Source: Salmonella enterica subsp. houtenae serovar Houten
Lineage (GTDB): Bacteria > Pseudomonadota > Gammaproteobacteria > Enterobacterales > Enterobacteriaceae
NCBI GenBank assembly: GCA_900478215.1
Contig: LS483478.1
Location: forward strand, 806,001-870,000
Direction of reading: 5' to 3'
DNA: 64,000 bases
The notes under the pieces were generated by a model. It made no database searches, was not told the DNA's origin, and saw only the letters and a program-made list of their open reading frames with translations. Of this stretch, positions 26,682 through 35,629 are shown one piece after another. A program made the position numbers and the translations under genes. The number at the start of each line of letters is the position of its first letter. The first letter of the stretch is position 1.

Positions 26682-28513
26682 CAATCCAGGAGCGGTTACT
26701 GGAGGCCGTTGGACAAAAACTATTACGGCCCATTGATGCCCAGTTCGCTTTAACCGTCGCCGGTAACGACGATCCCGCCGTGACGCTGGCGGCGGCGCTG
26801 CTTAGCCATGATGCGGGCGAAGGTCATGTGTGTCTGCCGTTGTCGCGTTTAACGTTAACGGAGGAGGCGCATCCCTTACTGGTCGCCTGGATAAGCGAAA
26901 CGGCTACGCCAATCGACTGGAAAAAACGGTTACTGGCGTCTGCGGCGGTTAGTTGCGGCGATAGCCCCGCGCCGTTAATTCTGTGCGGCGATCGTCTCTA
27001 CTTGAATCGAATGTGGTGCAACGAGCGTACGGTTGCGCGCTTTTTTAACGACGTTAACCAGGCCATCGACGTAGATGAAGCGCAGTTATCCCGTATTCTG
27101 GACGCGCTTTTCCCTCCGACTGACGAGGTGAACTGGCAAAAGGTGGCCGCTGCCGTAGCGCTAACTCGCCGTATCTCCGTGATTTCAGGCGGTCCTGGCA
27201 CCGGTAAAACCACCACCGTCGCGAAGCTGCTGGCGGCATTAATTCAAATGGCGGATGGCGGACGTTGCCGTATCCGGTTGGCGGCGCCGACGGGGAAAGC
27301 GGCCGCACGCCTGACGGAGTCGCTCGGCACGGCGTTGCGTCAGCTTCCTCTTACCGATGCGCAGAAAAAGCGTATACCGGAGGAGGCCAGTACGCTGCAC
27401 CGACTGTTAGGCGCACAGCCCGGCAGCCAGCGATTACGCCATCATGCGAGCAACCCGCTGCATCTGGACGTGCTGGTGGTCGATGAAGCATCAATGATTG
27501 ATTTGCCGATGATGTCACGTCTGATTGACGCTCTGCCGCCGCACGGGCGGGTCATTTTTCTTGGCGATCGCGATCAGTTGGCATCCGTTGAGGCGGGCGC
27601 TGTGTTGGGCGATATTTGCGCCTATGTCAAGGCAGGGTTTACGGCGGAACGCGCCCGGCAGCTAAGTCGACTAACAGGAAGCGCCATTCCGGCTGGGGCC
27701 GGAACGCAAGCCGCGTCTTTGCGCGATAGCCTCTGTTTGTTACAAAAGAGCTACCGTTTCGGCAGCGATTCCGGTATCGGCAAGCTGGCGGCGGCGATTA
27801 ACTGTGGTGACAGGTCGGCAATCCAGGCGGTTTTTCAGCAGGGGTTTAGCGATATAGAGAAGCGTACATTGCAAAGCAGCGACGATTATGCCGGGATGCT
27901 GGATGAAGCGCTGGCGGGCTATGGTCGCTACCTGCGGTTGCTGCATGAGAAAGCGACGCCGGAGGCAATCCTTCAGGCTTTCAATGAGTACCAACTGCTT
28001 TGCGCGCTGCGCGAAGGCCCATTTGGCGTGGGGGGACTGAATGATCGCATTGAGCAGGCGATGGTTCAGCAACGAAAAATTCAGCGGCATCCGCATTCTC
28101 GCTGGTATGAAGGCCGTCCGGTAATGATTGCACGCAACGATAGCGCGTTGGGTTTATTTAACGGCGATATTGGTATTGCGCTCGATCGCGGGCAAGGATT
28201 ACGCGTCTGGTTTGCGATGCCGGACGGCGCAATCAAGTCTGTTCAGCCCAGCCGGCTGCCGGACCATGACACAACCTGGGCGATGACGGTACATAAATCA
28301 CAGGGGTCTGAATTTGATCACGCTGCGCTGATTTTACCCAGCCAGCGTTCGCCGGTCGTGACGCGGGAGCTGGTGTATACCGCTGTTACACGGGCGCGGC
28401 GGCGGTTATCGCTGTATGCCGATGAACGGATCCTGGCAGGCGCGATTGTGACGCGTACGGAACGGCGCAGCGGGTTAGCAACATTATTTGATGAAGTCAG
28501 GCGTACCGGATAA
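26678..28513 (+). CDS. recD: Exodeoxyribonuclease V alpha subunit RecD
   Basis: 611 residues (E. coli 608). Walker A is GGPGTGKTTT near residue 170, followed by VVDEASMIDLPM, FLGDRDQLASVEAGAV and the motif VI region VHKSQGSEF and YTAVTRARR. RecD is the fast 5'-3' helicase and controls nuclease activity before Chi. The start overlaps the recB stop in ATGA, so expression is stoichiometric by coupling. The gene converges on argA across a REP element. Confidence 0.97.
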   Translation: MTIQERLLEAVGQKLLRPIDAQFALTVAGNDDPAVTLAAALLSHDAGEGHVCLPLSRLTLTEEAHPLLVAWISETATPIDWKKRLLASAAVSCGDSPAPLILCGDRLYLNRMWCNERTVARFFNDVNQAIDVDEAQLSRILDALFPPTDEVNWQKVAAAVALTRRISVISGGPGTGKTTTVAKLLAALIQMADGGRCRIRLAAPTGKAAARLTESLGTALRQLPLTDAQKKRIPEEASTLHRLLGAQPGSQRLRHHASNPLHLDVLVVDEASMIDLPMMSRLIDALPPHGRVIFLGDRDQLASVEAGAVLGDICAYVKAGFTAERARQLSRLTGSAIPAGAGTQAASLRDSLCLLQKSYRFGSDSGIGKLAAAINCGDRSAIQAVFQQGFSDIEKRTLQSSDDYAGMLDEALAGYGRYLRLLHEKATPEAILQAFNEYQLLCALREGPFGVGGLNDRIEQAMVQQRKIQRHPHSRWYEGRPVMIARNDSALGLFNGDIGIALDRGQGLRVWFAMPDGAIKSVQPSRLPDHDTTWAMTVHKSQGSEFDHAALILPSQRSPVVTRELVYTAVTRARRRLSLYADERILAGAIVTRTERRSGLATLFDEVRRTG

Positions 28514-28524
28514 GACGAATCGTT

Positions 28525-28610
28525 GCCGGATGGCGACGCGTAGCGTCTTGTCCGGCCTACAAATGAGGCTTTCGAGCGTAGGCCTGATAAGCGCAGCGCC
28601 ATCAGGCGCC
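28525..28610. repeat. REP/BIME element between recD and argA
   Basis: Two REP-like units in opposite orientation (GCCGGATGGCGACGCG with TTGTCCGGCCTAC, then GTAGGCCTGATAAGCGC with GCGCCATCAGGC). It lies between the convergent ends of recD and argA. Confidence 0.85.
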
Positions 28611-28615
28611 CCTTG

Positions 28616-29947
28616 TTACCCTAAATCCGCCATCAGCACCTTTGAACGTCGCTGATAGTTATACATTTTTTTCTTACTCTCAGGCAGTAACTCAATATCG
28701 ACAGGCGTGAAACCGCGCTCCTGGAACCAGTGAATACTGCGCGTCGTCAACACGAACAATTTACTCAGCCCCATTTGCCGCGCCTGGGCAGCAACCCGCT
28801 CCAGAAGCACTTCTCCACGCGATGAGCTGCGATAATCCGGATGTACCGCTACGCAGGCCATTTCGCCTATTTTCTCTTCCACAAAAGGGTACAGCGCCGC
28901 GCAGGCGATAGTCATATTATCGCGCTGAATAATGGTAAATTTATCGATCTCCATCTCCAGTTGTTCGCGGGAACGGCGTACCAGAATGCCCTGTTGTTCC
29001 AGCGGGCGGATAAGCTCCAGAATACCGCCAATATCGTTGATGGTGGCGCGGCGGATCTGTTCGGCGCTCTCCATGACGATCTGCGTGCCGATACCGTCAC
29101 GTGAGAATAATTCCTGTAATAGTGCGCCATCTTCCTGATAGCTGATCAGATGACAACGACGTACGCCGCTACGACAGGACTTTACCGCGCCGCGTAAAAA
29201 ACGTACGGTTCCGGAGTTGTAATCGCCCTGCGCTTCCAACTCTTCCACCCGCGCCTGCGCTTCATTCGGGAAGAGTTCAGAAATGATGCCTCCCTCGCTA
29301 TTGGTAACGCCCTGAGAAGAACAGAAACCAATCATTTTTTCCGCTTTCAGTTTAACGGCGAGTTGAGTGGCAATCTCTTCTGAAGTCAGATTAAAACTTT
29401 CGCCGGTCACTGAGACGGCGACCGGCCCCATCAGAACGATCGCGCCGTTATCCAACTGGCGGTTGATAGCATCTTCATCAATTCGACGGATACGGCCGCT
29501 ATGACAGTAGTCCACGCCATCATCAACGCCCAGCGGCTGCGCAATGGTGAAATTGCCGCTGACGACATTAATGTGTGCGCCCTGCAACGGCGTATTGTTC
29601 AGACTCATCGACAGACGGGCGGTAATATCAAGCTGGAGTAAACCGGCGGCCTGTTTCACCAGCTCCAGCGTTTTGGCGTCCGTCACCCGCGTGTTTTTGT
29701 GGTAAATCGGTTCATGATGATGCGCGGCCAGATTGGCGTCGATTTGCGGTCGCGCGCCATACACTACGACAAGGCGAATACCGAGGCTATGCAGTAGCCC
29801 GATATCGTTAACGATACTGGAAAAATTGTCATGCTCAATGGCTTCGCCACCGAGCATAATGACAAAGGTTTTTCCGCGATGGGTATTGATATAGGGAACT
29901 GAATGGCGAAACCCCTCTACCAGTTCGGTTCTACGTTCCTTTATCAT
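28616..29947 (-). CDS. argA: Amino-acid N-acetyltransferase (N-acetylglutamate synthase)
   Basis: 443 residues from the ATG at 29945-29947 (MIKERRTELVEGFRHS), matching E. coli; a GTG four codons earlier is in frame but unsupported. The N-terminal amino-acid-kinase-like domain (FVIMLGGEAIEH; VVYGARPQID) binds arginine for feedback, and the C-terminal GNAT domain (about 295-443; ACVAVHPDYRSSSRGEVLLERV) acetylates glutamate with acetyl-CoA. This is the first step of arginine synthesis. Tandem ARG boxes lie directly upstream, so ArgR-arginine repression is expected. Confidence 0.97.
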   Translation of the reverse strand: MIKERRTELVEGFRHSVPYINTHRGKTFVIMLGGEAIEHDNFSSIVNDIGLLHSLGIRLVVVYGARPQIDANLAAHHHEPIYHKNTRVTDAKTLELVKQAAGLLQLDITARLSMSLNNTPLQGAHINVVSGNFTIAQPLGVDDGVDYCHSGRIRRIDEDAINRQLDNGAIVLMGPVAVSVTGESFNLTSEEIATQLAVKLKAEKMIGFCSSQGVTNSEGGIISELFPNEAQARVEELEAQGDYNSGTVRFLRGAVKSCRSGVRRCHLISYQEDGALLQELFSRDGIGTQIVMESAEQIRRATINDIGGILELIRPLEQQGILVRRSREQLEMEIDKFTIIQRDNMTIACAALYPFVEEKIGEMACVAVHPDYRSSSRGEVLLERVAAQARQMGLSKLFVLTTRSIHWFQERGFTPVDIELLPESKKKMYNYQRRSKVLMADLG

Positions 29948-29960
29948 TGTGCGCCCCACT

Positions 29961-29999
29961 AGTGAATTATTATTCTAAATCAGTGTATTTTTATTCTGT
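29961..29999. promoter_or_regulatory. Tandem ARG boxes (ArgR operator) of argA
   Basis: TGAATTATTATTCT at 29963-29976 and TGTATTTTTATTCT at 29984-29997 each fit the ArgR half-palindrome TGAATnnnnATTCA with one or two changes. They are 21 bp centre to centre, the spacing at which two boxes bind one ArgR hexamer, and they begin 14 bases upstream of the argA start, so they should overlap its promoter. Confidence 0.82.
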
Positions 30000-30178
30000 T
30001 TTTATCCTCTGTGCAAGCGTAAATTTTATGCGGTCCGATCGTTTTTCTTAGTAATGCCGTGAATATAAAAAAATGTTTACCCTTTTATAGATGACAGATT
30101 ATGCGTCATTCGCTAAAGTTTCCGGTCAATTTGGATGAACTTTGTATGATCTCTATTTAGTTTTTGCTCGGGAGAAGC

Positions 30179-31432
30179 ATGTCGGGAGCCAATTCAGCAA
30201 TCAGCCGTCGCCGTTTACTACAAGGCGCGGGCGCCATGTGGCTATTAAGCGTGAGCCAGGTCGGGCTGGCTGCCGTAAGCCAGGTCGTTGCGGTGCGTAT
30301 CTGGCCTGCGTCCAGCTATACCCGTGTCACGGTAGAGTCGAATCGCCTGCTGAAATATAAACAATTTGCCTTAAGTAACCCGGACCGCGTGGTGGTGGAT
30401 ATTGAAGATGTGAATCTGAACTCGGTGCTTAAAGGCATTGGCGCGCAGATTCGCAGCGACGATCCGTATATCAAATCCGCAAGGGTAGGGCAGTTTGATC
30501 CTAAGACAGTACGTATGGTCTTTGAGCTAAAACAAAACGTGAAGCCGCAGCTATTTGCGCTGGCGCCTGTGGCAGGTTTTAAAGAACGTCTGGTGATGGA
30601 TCTTTATCCTGCCAATGCGCAGGATATGCAGGATCCGCTGCTGGCGCTGCTGGAAGACTACAATAAAGGCGATCTGGATAAGCAGGTGCCGCCTTCACAA
30701 AGCGGGCCGCAGCCCGGTAAAGCGGGGCGCGATCGCCCCATTGTCATTATGCTTGATCCGGGACACGGCGGCGAAGATCCGGGCGCGATAGGCAAATACA
30801 AAACGCGTGAAAAAGACGTGGTGCTCCAGATAGCTCGCCGCCTGCGAGCGTTGATTGAAAAAGAAGGCAACATGAAGGTCTATATGACGCGCAATGAAGA
30901 CATCTTCATTCCGTTAAAAGTCCGGGTGGCGAAAGCGCAGAAACAGCGCGCCGACCTGTTTGTCTCCATTCATGCGGATGCCTTCACTAGTCGGCAGCCT
31001 AGCGGTTCATCCGTATTCGCGTTATCGACTAAAGGCGCCACCAGTACCGCGGCGAAATATCTGGCGCAAACACAGAACGCCTCGGACTTAATTGGCGGCG
31101 TGAGCAAAAGCGGCGACCGTTATGTCGACCATACGATGTTCGATATGGTGCAATCGCTGACTATTGCCGATAGTTTGAAATTTGGTAAAGCGGTGTTGAA
31201 GCAGCTCGGTAAAATTAATGACCTGCATAAAAACAAGGTAGAGCAGGCGGGGTTCGCGGTATTAAAAGCGCCCGATATTCCGTCTATTCTGGTCGAGACG
31301 GCGTTTATCAGTAACGTTGAAGAAGAACGCAAGCTGAAAACCGCTACCTTCCAGCAGGAAGTCGCCGAGTCGATTCTGGCGGGCATTAAAGCGTATTTTG
31401 CCGATGGGGCGACGCTGGCGAGAAGAAGTTAA
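30179..31432 (+). CDS. amiC: N-acetylmuramoyl-L-alanine amidase AmiC
   Basis: 417 residues from the ATG at 30179 (MSGANSAISRRRLLQGAG), preceded by a GGAGAAG ribosome site. The twin-arginine signal SRRRLL marks Tat export. An AMIN domain (about 35-140) that targets the septum is followed by an Amidase_3 zinc domain with MLDPGHGGEDPG, a central SIHADAF and VETAFISN near the end. AmiC cuts septal peptidoglycan after activation by NlpD. In Salmonella Tat-exported amidases are needed for envelope integrity. Confidence 0.97.
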   Translation: MSGANSAISRRRLLQGAGAMWLLSVSQVGLAAVSQVVAVRIWPASSYTRVTVESNRLLKYKQFALSNPDRVVVDIEDVNLNSVLKGIGAQIRSDDPYIKSARVGQFDPKTVRMVFELKQNVKPQLFALAPVAGFKERLVMDLYPANAQDMQDPLLALLEDYNKGDLDKQVPPSQSGPQPGKAGRDRPIVIMLDPGHGGEDPGAIGKYKTREKDVVLQIARRLRALIEKEGNMKVYMTRNEDIFIPLKVRVAKAQKQRADLFVSIHADAFTSRQPSGSSVFALSTKGATSTAAKYLAQTQNASDLIGGVSKSGDRYVDHTMFDMVQSLTIADSLKFGKAVLKQLGKINDLHKNKVEQAGFAVLKAPDIPSILVETAFISNVEEERKLKTATFQQEVAESILAGIKAYFADGATLARRS

Positions 31433-31511
31433 CCCTGGTATGGCGGCGAGTGTATTGCGCGGGTAAAGAGGATGCTGCCCGCACTGTCGCTGCGGACTGG
31501 ACGGCAGAAAC

Positions 31512-31540
31512 AAAAAAACACCCGTAAGGGTGTTCATTAA
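31512..31540 (-). terminator. Rho-independent terminator of the tRNA-fMet operon
   Basis: Read on the minus strand: ACACCC, TTAC, GGGTGT and then a run of T. It begins a few bases after the 3' CCA of the second tRNA and also stands at the end of the oppositely read amiC. Confidence 0.85.
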
Positions 31541-31542
31541 GT

Positions 31543-31619
<77 letters not shown>

Positions 31620-31648
31620 TCCGTCTAAACTTTCATTCTCATTGTAAT

Positions 31649-31725
<77 letters not shown>

Positions 31726-31738
31726 TCCGTGGATGCGC

Positions 31739-31766
31739 ACTATACTCCGTTGAGCTTTTGTTGCAA
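31739..31766 (-). promoter_or_regulatory. Promoter of the tRNA-fMet operon with GC-rich discriminator
   Basis: On the minus strand TTGCAA (31761-31766) and TATAGT (31739-31744) are 16 bases apart, followed by GCGC, a GC-rich discriminator typical of promoters shut down by ppGpp and DksA in the stringent response. Confidence 0.75.
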
Positions 31767-31932
31767 CCCTTTTTTTATATAAACCGCTAATTTCACATGA
31801 ATTGCGCAAATATGCCGCAGATAGCGTGGTTTTTAAACGAATTTACATAATGAGATCGCGATCGCATTTCATTACCCCGGACGGTTTGTTATCTTCACCG
31901 GGCACTTACGATTACGCAGAAGACGAGACACC

Positions 31933-33030
31933 ATGAAAGGACGTTGGGCAAAATATGTGGCGACAGGCGCAATGCTGGCAATGCTGGCTGCTTGTTCATC
32001 AAAACCGACCGATCGCGGTCAGCAATATAAGGACGGGAAATTTACCCAGCCCTTTTCCCTGGTAAACCAGCCGGACGCGGTGGGCGCGCCGATTAATGCC
32101 GGTGACTTTGCTGAGCAGGTTGACCAGATCCGTACCGCATCGCCGCGTTTATACACCAATCAAAGCAACGTCTATAACGCTGTTCAGAACTGGTTACGTT
32201 CCGGAGGCGATACGCGCACTATGCGTCAGTTTGGCATTGATGCCTGGCAGATGGAAGGCACCGACAACTACGGTAACGTCCAGTTCACGGGCTACTATAC
32301 GCCCGTCGTTCAGGCTCGTCATACGCGCCAGGGCGCGTTCCAGTATCCTATCTATAGTATGCCGCCAAAACGCGGACGCTTACCGTCCCGCGCCCAAATC
32401 TACGCGGGCGCACTGAGCGATAAGTACATCTTGGCCTGGAGTAATTCGCTGATGGATAACTTTATTATGGATGTCCAGGGCAGCGGCTATATTGATTTCG
32501 GCGATGGCAGCCCGCTGAACTTCTTTAGTTATGCCGGTAAAAACGGCTGGCCTTATCGCAGTATTGGTAAAGTGCTGATCGATCGCGGTGAAGTGAAAAA
32601 AGAAGATATGTCGATGCAGGCTATACGCGAATGGGGAGAAAAGCACAGCGAAGCGGAAGTGCGTGAATTGCTGGAGCAGAATCCGTCGTTCGTCTTCTTT
32701 AAGCCGCAATCTTTTGCGCCGGTGAAAGGCGCCAGCGCCGTGCCGCTGATTGGCCGCGCGTCCGTCGCCTCTGACCGCAGTATTATTCCGTCTGGCACGA
32801 CTTTGCTGGCGGAGGTGCCGTTGCTGGATAACAACGGTAAATTTAGCGGTCAGTATGAGCTACGTTTAATGGTCGCGCTGGATGTCGGCGGGGCGATTAA
32901 AGGTCAGCATTTTGATATTTACCAGGGGATTGGTCCGGACGCCGGGCATCGTGCCGGATGGTATAATCACTATGGTCGCGTCTGGGTGTTAAAAAGCGCG
33001 CCGGGCGCCGGTAACGTGTTTAGCGGCTGA
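31933..33030 (+). CDS. mltA: Membrane-bound lytic murein transglycosylase A
   Basis: 365 residues, full length. The signal peptide ends in lipobox LAAC with Cys21, and the next residues are Ser-Ser, so outer-membrane sorting is expected. The double-psi-barrel 3D domain near the C-terminus carries the conserved ALDVGGAIKGQHFDIYQG stretch with the catalytic aspartate. MltA cleaves between MurNAc and GlcNAc with formation of 1,6-anhydroMurNAc, releasing strands during growth and division. Confidence 0.97.
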   Translation: MKGRWAKYVATGAMLAMLAACSSKPTDRGQQYKDGKFTQPFSLVNQPDAVGAPINAGDFAEQVDQIRTASPRLYTNQSNVYNAVQNWLRSGGDTRTMRQFGIDAWQMEGTDNYGNVQFTGYYTPVVQARHTRQGAFQYPIYSMPPKRGRLPSRAQIYAGALSDKYILAWSNSLMDNFIMDVQGSGYIDFGDGSPLNFFSYAGKNGWPYRSIGKVLIDRGEVKKEDMSMQAIREWGEKHSEAEVRELLEQNPSFVFFKPQSFAPVKGASAVPLIGRASVASDRSIIPSGTTLLAEVPLLDNNGKFSGQYELRLMVALDVGGAIKGQHFDIYQGIGPDAGHRAGWYNHYGRVWVLKSAPGAGNVFSG

Positions 33031-33056
33031 TTGTGGTATTCTGCGACAACCGGATT

Positions 33057-33082
33057 GCCCGATAACGCTCCCGTTATCGGGC
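33057..33082. other. Perfect 11-bp hairpin after mltA
   Basis: GCCCGATAACG and CGTTATCGGGC are exact inverted repeats around a CTCC loop. No T-run follows, so it is not a classical terminator; it stands 18 bases before a true terminator. Confidence 0.7.
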
Positions 33083-33100
33083 CTGAAAACATTGAGCAGG

Positions 33101-33125
33101 GGTGAGGGATAACCTCACCTTTTTT
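33101..33125 (+). terminator. Rho-independent terminator between mltA and tcdA
   Basis: GGTGAGG, GATAA, CCTCACC and then six T. It ends 13 bases before the tcdA start codon, so tcdA must either have its start site in this short stretch or be read through the terminator; an attenuator role is possible. Confidence 0.85.
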
Positions 33126-33138
33126 ATTCTGAGGTCAT

Positions 33139-33945
33139 ATGGCTGTGGTGATAAGTGATGCCTGGCGCCAACGCTTTGGCGGCACCGCGCGTCTGTACGG
33201 TGAAAAAGCGCTGCAACGGTTTGCCGAGGCGCATATCTGCGTCGTGGGAATCGGCGGGGTAGGGTCATGGGCGGCAGAGGCGCTGGCGCGTACTGGCATC
33301 GGCGCGATTACGCTGATTGATATGGACGATGTCTGCGTGACCAATACGAACCGCCAGATCCATGCGCTGCGTGATAACGTCGGGCTGGCGAAAGCGGAAG
33401 TGATGGCTGAACGGATTCGTCAAATCAATCCGGAGTGCCGGGTAACGGTTATCGATGATTTTATTACGCCGGACAATGTGGCGGATTATATGAGCGCGGG
33501 TTTTACCTATGTCATTGACGCCATTGACAGTGTTCGTCCGAAAGCCGCGCTGATTGCGTATTGTCGTCGATATAAGGTTCCTCTGGTGACTACTGGCGGC
33601 GCGGGCGGACAGATCGATCCGACGCAAATCCAGGTCGTTGATTTGGCGAAAACCATCCAGGACCCGCTGGCGGCAAAACTGCGTGAGCGATTGAAACATG
33701 ATTTTGGCGTAGTGAAGAACAGTAAAGGTAAGCTGGGTGTGGACTGCGTTTTTTCCACCGAAGCGCTGGTTTACCCACAGGCGGACGGTTCCGTATGCGC
33801 GATGAAAGCCACCGCTGAAGGACCAAAACGGATGGATTGCGCCTCCGGCTTCGGCGCGGCGACGATGGTGACGGCAACATTCGGTTTTGTTGCCGTTTCC
33901 CATGCGCTGAAGAAGATCATGGCTAAAGCGGCGCGTCAGGGTTAA
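33139..33945 (+). CDS. tcdA: tRNA threonylcarbamoyladenosine dehydratase (CsdL/YgdL)
   Basis: 268 residues. An E1-like ThiF/MoeB fold: nucleotide-binding GIGGVGSWAAEALARTGIG at about 38-56, the DMDDV and TNxNRQ motifs, and a conserved Cys in DCVFSTE. TcdA uses ATP to cyclise the t6A base at position 37 of ANN-decoding tRNAs to ct6A. It draws on CsdA-CsdE as sulfur/persulfide partners, and these are coded just beyond the RarD-like gene; in E. coli csdA-csdE and tcdA are direct neighbours. Confidence 0.96.
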   Translation: MAVVISDAWRQRFGGTARLYGEKALQRFAEAHICVVGIGGVGSWAAEALARTGIGAITLIDMDDVCVTNTNRQIHALRDNVGLAKAEVMAERIRQINPECRVTVIDDFITPDNVADYMSAGFTYVIDAIDSVRPKAALIAYCRRYKVPLVTTGGAGGQIDPTQIQVVDLAKTIQDPLAAKLRERLKHDFGVVKNSKGKLGVDCVFSTEALVYPQADGSVCAMKATAEGPKRMDCASGFGAATMVTATFGFVAVSHALKKIMAKAARQG

Positions 33946-34000
33946 AAAAGGCGGGGCGGAGAATCACGCCGACGCGTTTTATCCGGCCCTGCTCTCTTTG

Positions 34001-34915
34001 TTAGCGAAAGAAGCGCTGTACCCTGCCGAACACCGGTTTCAGACGGGAGCGGAGATAATGGGAATATAAATTTTCAGATATGCATAGAAACAACCCGAAC
34101 CATACCGCAGAAAAGCAGAGCAGTTCCGCATAATTTATATGCTCGCCAAATATCATAATGGCAAGTAAGAACTGTAAAGTCGGCTCTATATATTGCGCCA
34201 GTCCTGTGACAATCAGCGAGGTGTGATTTAGCGCGATGGCAAATAATACCAGTGGAATAATCGTCACTGGTGCCGTCATGACATATAAAAAGAAAGGCGT
34301 GTCAGCAGATATAATTGGACCGGTGTCGCTAAAGATAAAAATTAATAGTGAGACAGGTAAGGCCCACAGTGTTTCAATTGTTATCGATGTCATCACATCA
34401 TAATGTATAAACTTTCGCGCTAGGCCATATAGCGCAAATGATAATCCCATGGTTAGCGCTAATGCCGGGAAATGCCGTAGCATGATAATTTGAAAAGTCA
34501 GGCCGCAGACGCCGGAGAAAACCGCGATAGCCTGAAATAACGAAAGTTTTTCTTTAAGAAAAATGCATCCCAGCGCAATAACAAATAGTGGGTTTATAAA
34601 GTAGCCAAGGCTGGCATCAAGCACCAGATGATGGGTTAGCGCATAAATAAAGGATGACCATGAGACGATCATCAAAAGTCCGGCGATCATGCAGAAGAAA
34701 AAGGATTTTTTATCTTTCCAGGCATCATGAAATCGGGTTCGTTGCCGAAATAACAATCTTACCGCCAGTAATAATGGAATCGACCAGAAAACCCGATATA
34801 TCAATATTTGAGAAAGATTTCCCCCTGATAAATATTGATAATATAAAGGTGTTAACCCCCATAATATAAATGCCAGTACTACAAACATGGGGCCGTTACG
34901 CAGATATTTTTCCAC
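34001..34915 (-). CDS. RarD-like EamA/DMT-family permease
   Basis: About 304 residues with ten hydrophobic segments of two EamA-type repeats, similar to E. coli RarD (YRVFWSIPLLL, LDASLGYFINPLFVIALG, TLWALPVSLL, YIEPTLQFLLAI all have RarD counterparts). I start at GTG 34913-34915: it follows an AGGA ribosome site at nine bases and places the first helix where RarD has it. In-frame ATGs at 35038 and 35071 would add 41 or 52 residues with no transporter homology. Substrate unknown; the rarD gene name came from chloramphenicol effects elsewhere. The gene is visibly richer in A+T (frequent ATA codons) than its neighbours and splits the tcdA-csdE pair, so it looks acquired. Confidence 0.8.
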   Translation of the reverse strand: MEKYLRNGPMFVVLAFILWGLTPLYYQYLSGGNLSQILIYRVFWSIPLLLAVRLLFRQRTRFHDAWKDKKSFFFCMIAGLLMIVSWSSFIYALTHHLVLDASLGYFINPLFVIALGCIFLKEKLSLFQAIAVFSGVCGLTFQIIMLRHFPALALTMGLSFALYGLARKFIHYDVMTSITIETLWALPVSLLIFIFSDTGPIISADTPFFLYVMTAPVTIIPLVLFAIALNHTSLIVTGLAQYIEPTLQFLLAIMIFGEHINYAELLCFSAVWFGLFLCISENLYSHYLRSRLKPVFGRVQRFFR

Positions 34916-35135
34916 TAATCTATATCCTGTTATATCATCACCCGATGCGTATAAATTTTCCAGCTCTCCTGCTACGCTAAATCGAGTGGCTTTATTTACT
35001 ATAAAATCTTCACGTCGTTTTAACATGAATTCTAACATTGTTATTTCATTGTGATAGCTGATAAAAATCAAAAGAATGGTTATCAGGGATATCTGATATC
35101 GAAAGTAATAAAGTCACTAAATTATTTTATGTGCA

Positions 35136-35167
35136 TCGCCTGATAACACGGTGGTGCGGTCAGGCGA
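35136..35167 (-). terminator. Possible terminator after csdE
   Basis: TCGCCTGA and TCAGGCGA form an 8-bp stem with a 16-base loop; read on the minus strand it follows csdE by 18 bases and is followed by an A/T-rich stretch but not a clean T-run. It would separate csdE from the RarD-like gene. Confidence 0.5.
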
Positions 35168-35185
35168 CAGATTATTTACGCTATT

Positions 35186-35629
35186 TCAATGCTCACGCGT
35201 TGCGGCAACTATCGCTTCGCCCAGAGCATCCAGACCCTGACTACGTGAGGCGCTAAGTTGGGCGCGTAAGCCCAGCTCATCAAACAGCGCCAGCGGTGAA
35301 CGAGCCTGCAGTTCGGCGGCGTTTTTTCCTTCCACCGCCGTGAGCAATACCGCCAGCAGGCCGCGGACAATCCGCCCCTCGCTGTCGCCGAAAAAGTGCA
35401 TCGCTCCGTTATCTGACCGGGTAAAACCAAGCCAGACGCGGTTCTCGCAGCCGGCTATCTCTTTCGCCTGCGCTTTGCATTCATCCGGCAGAGCGGGGAG
35501 CTGTTTTCCTAACAGAATTAGCTGACGATATTTATCCTCCCACTGCGTCAGCGGGATAAAGATAGCGCGTAACGTCTCTTCCGTTATTGTTGTGCCGAAC
35601 GGGTGTCCGGTATAAAGAGGGTTTGTCAT
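35186..35629 (-). CDS. csdE: Sulfur acceptor protein CsdE
   Basis: 147 residues, a SufE-like fold. The acceptor Cys61 is present in KEIAGCENRVW. It takes persulfide sulfur from CsdA and raises its activity; the CsdA-CsdE pair serves Fe-S assembly and TcdA. Its ATG shares one base with the csdA stop (TAATG), a coupled operon. Confidence 0.96.
   Translation of the reverse strand: MTNPLYTGHPFGTTITEETLRAIFIPLTQWEDKYRQLILLGKQLPALPDECKAQAKEIAGCENRVWLGFTRSDNGAMHFFGDSEGRIVRGLLAVLLTAVEGKNAAELQARSPLALFDELGLRAQLSASRSQGLDALGEAIVAATREH

Noticed and set aside
33953..33995. Possible REP unit after tcdA
   Set aside because: Only parts (GCGTTTTATCCGGCCCTG) resemble a REP; symmetry is too poor to call.
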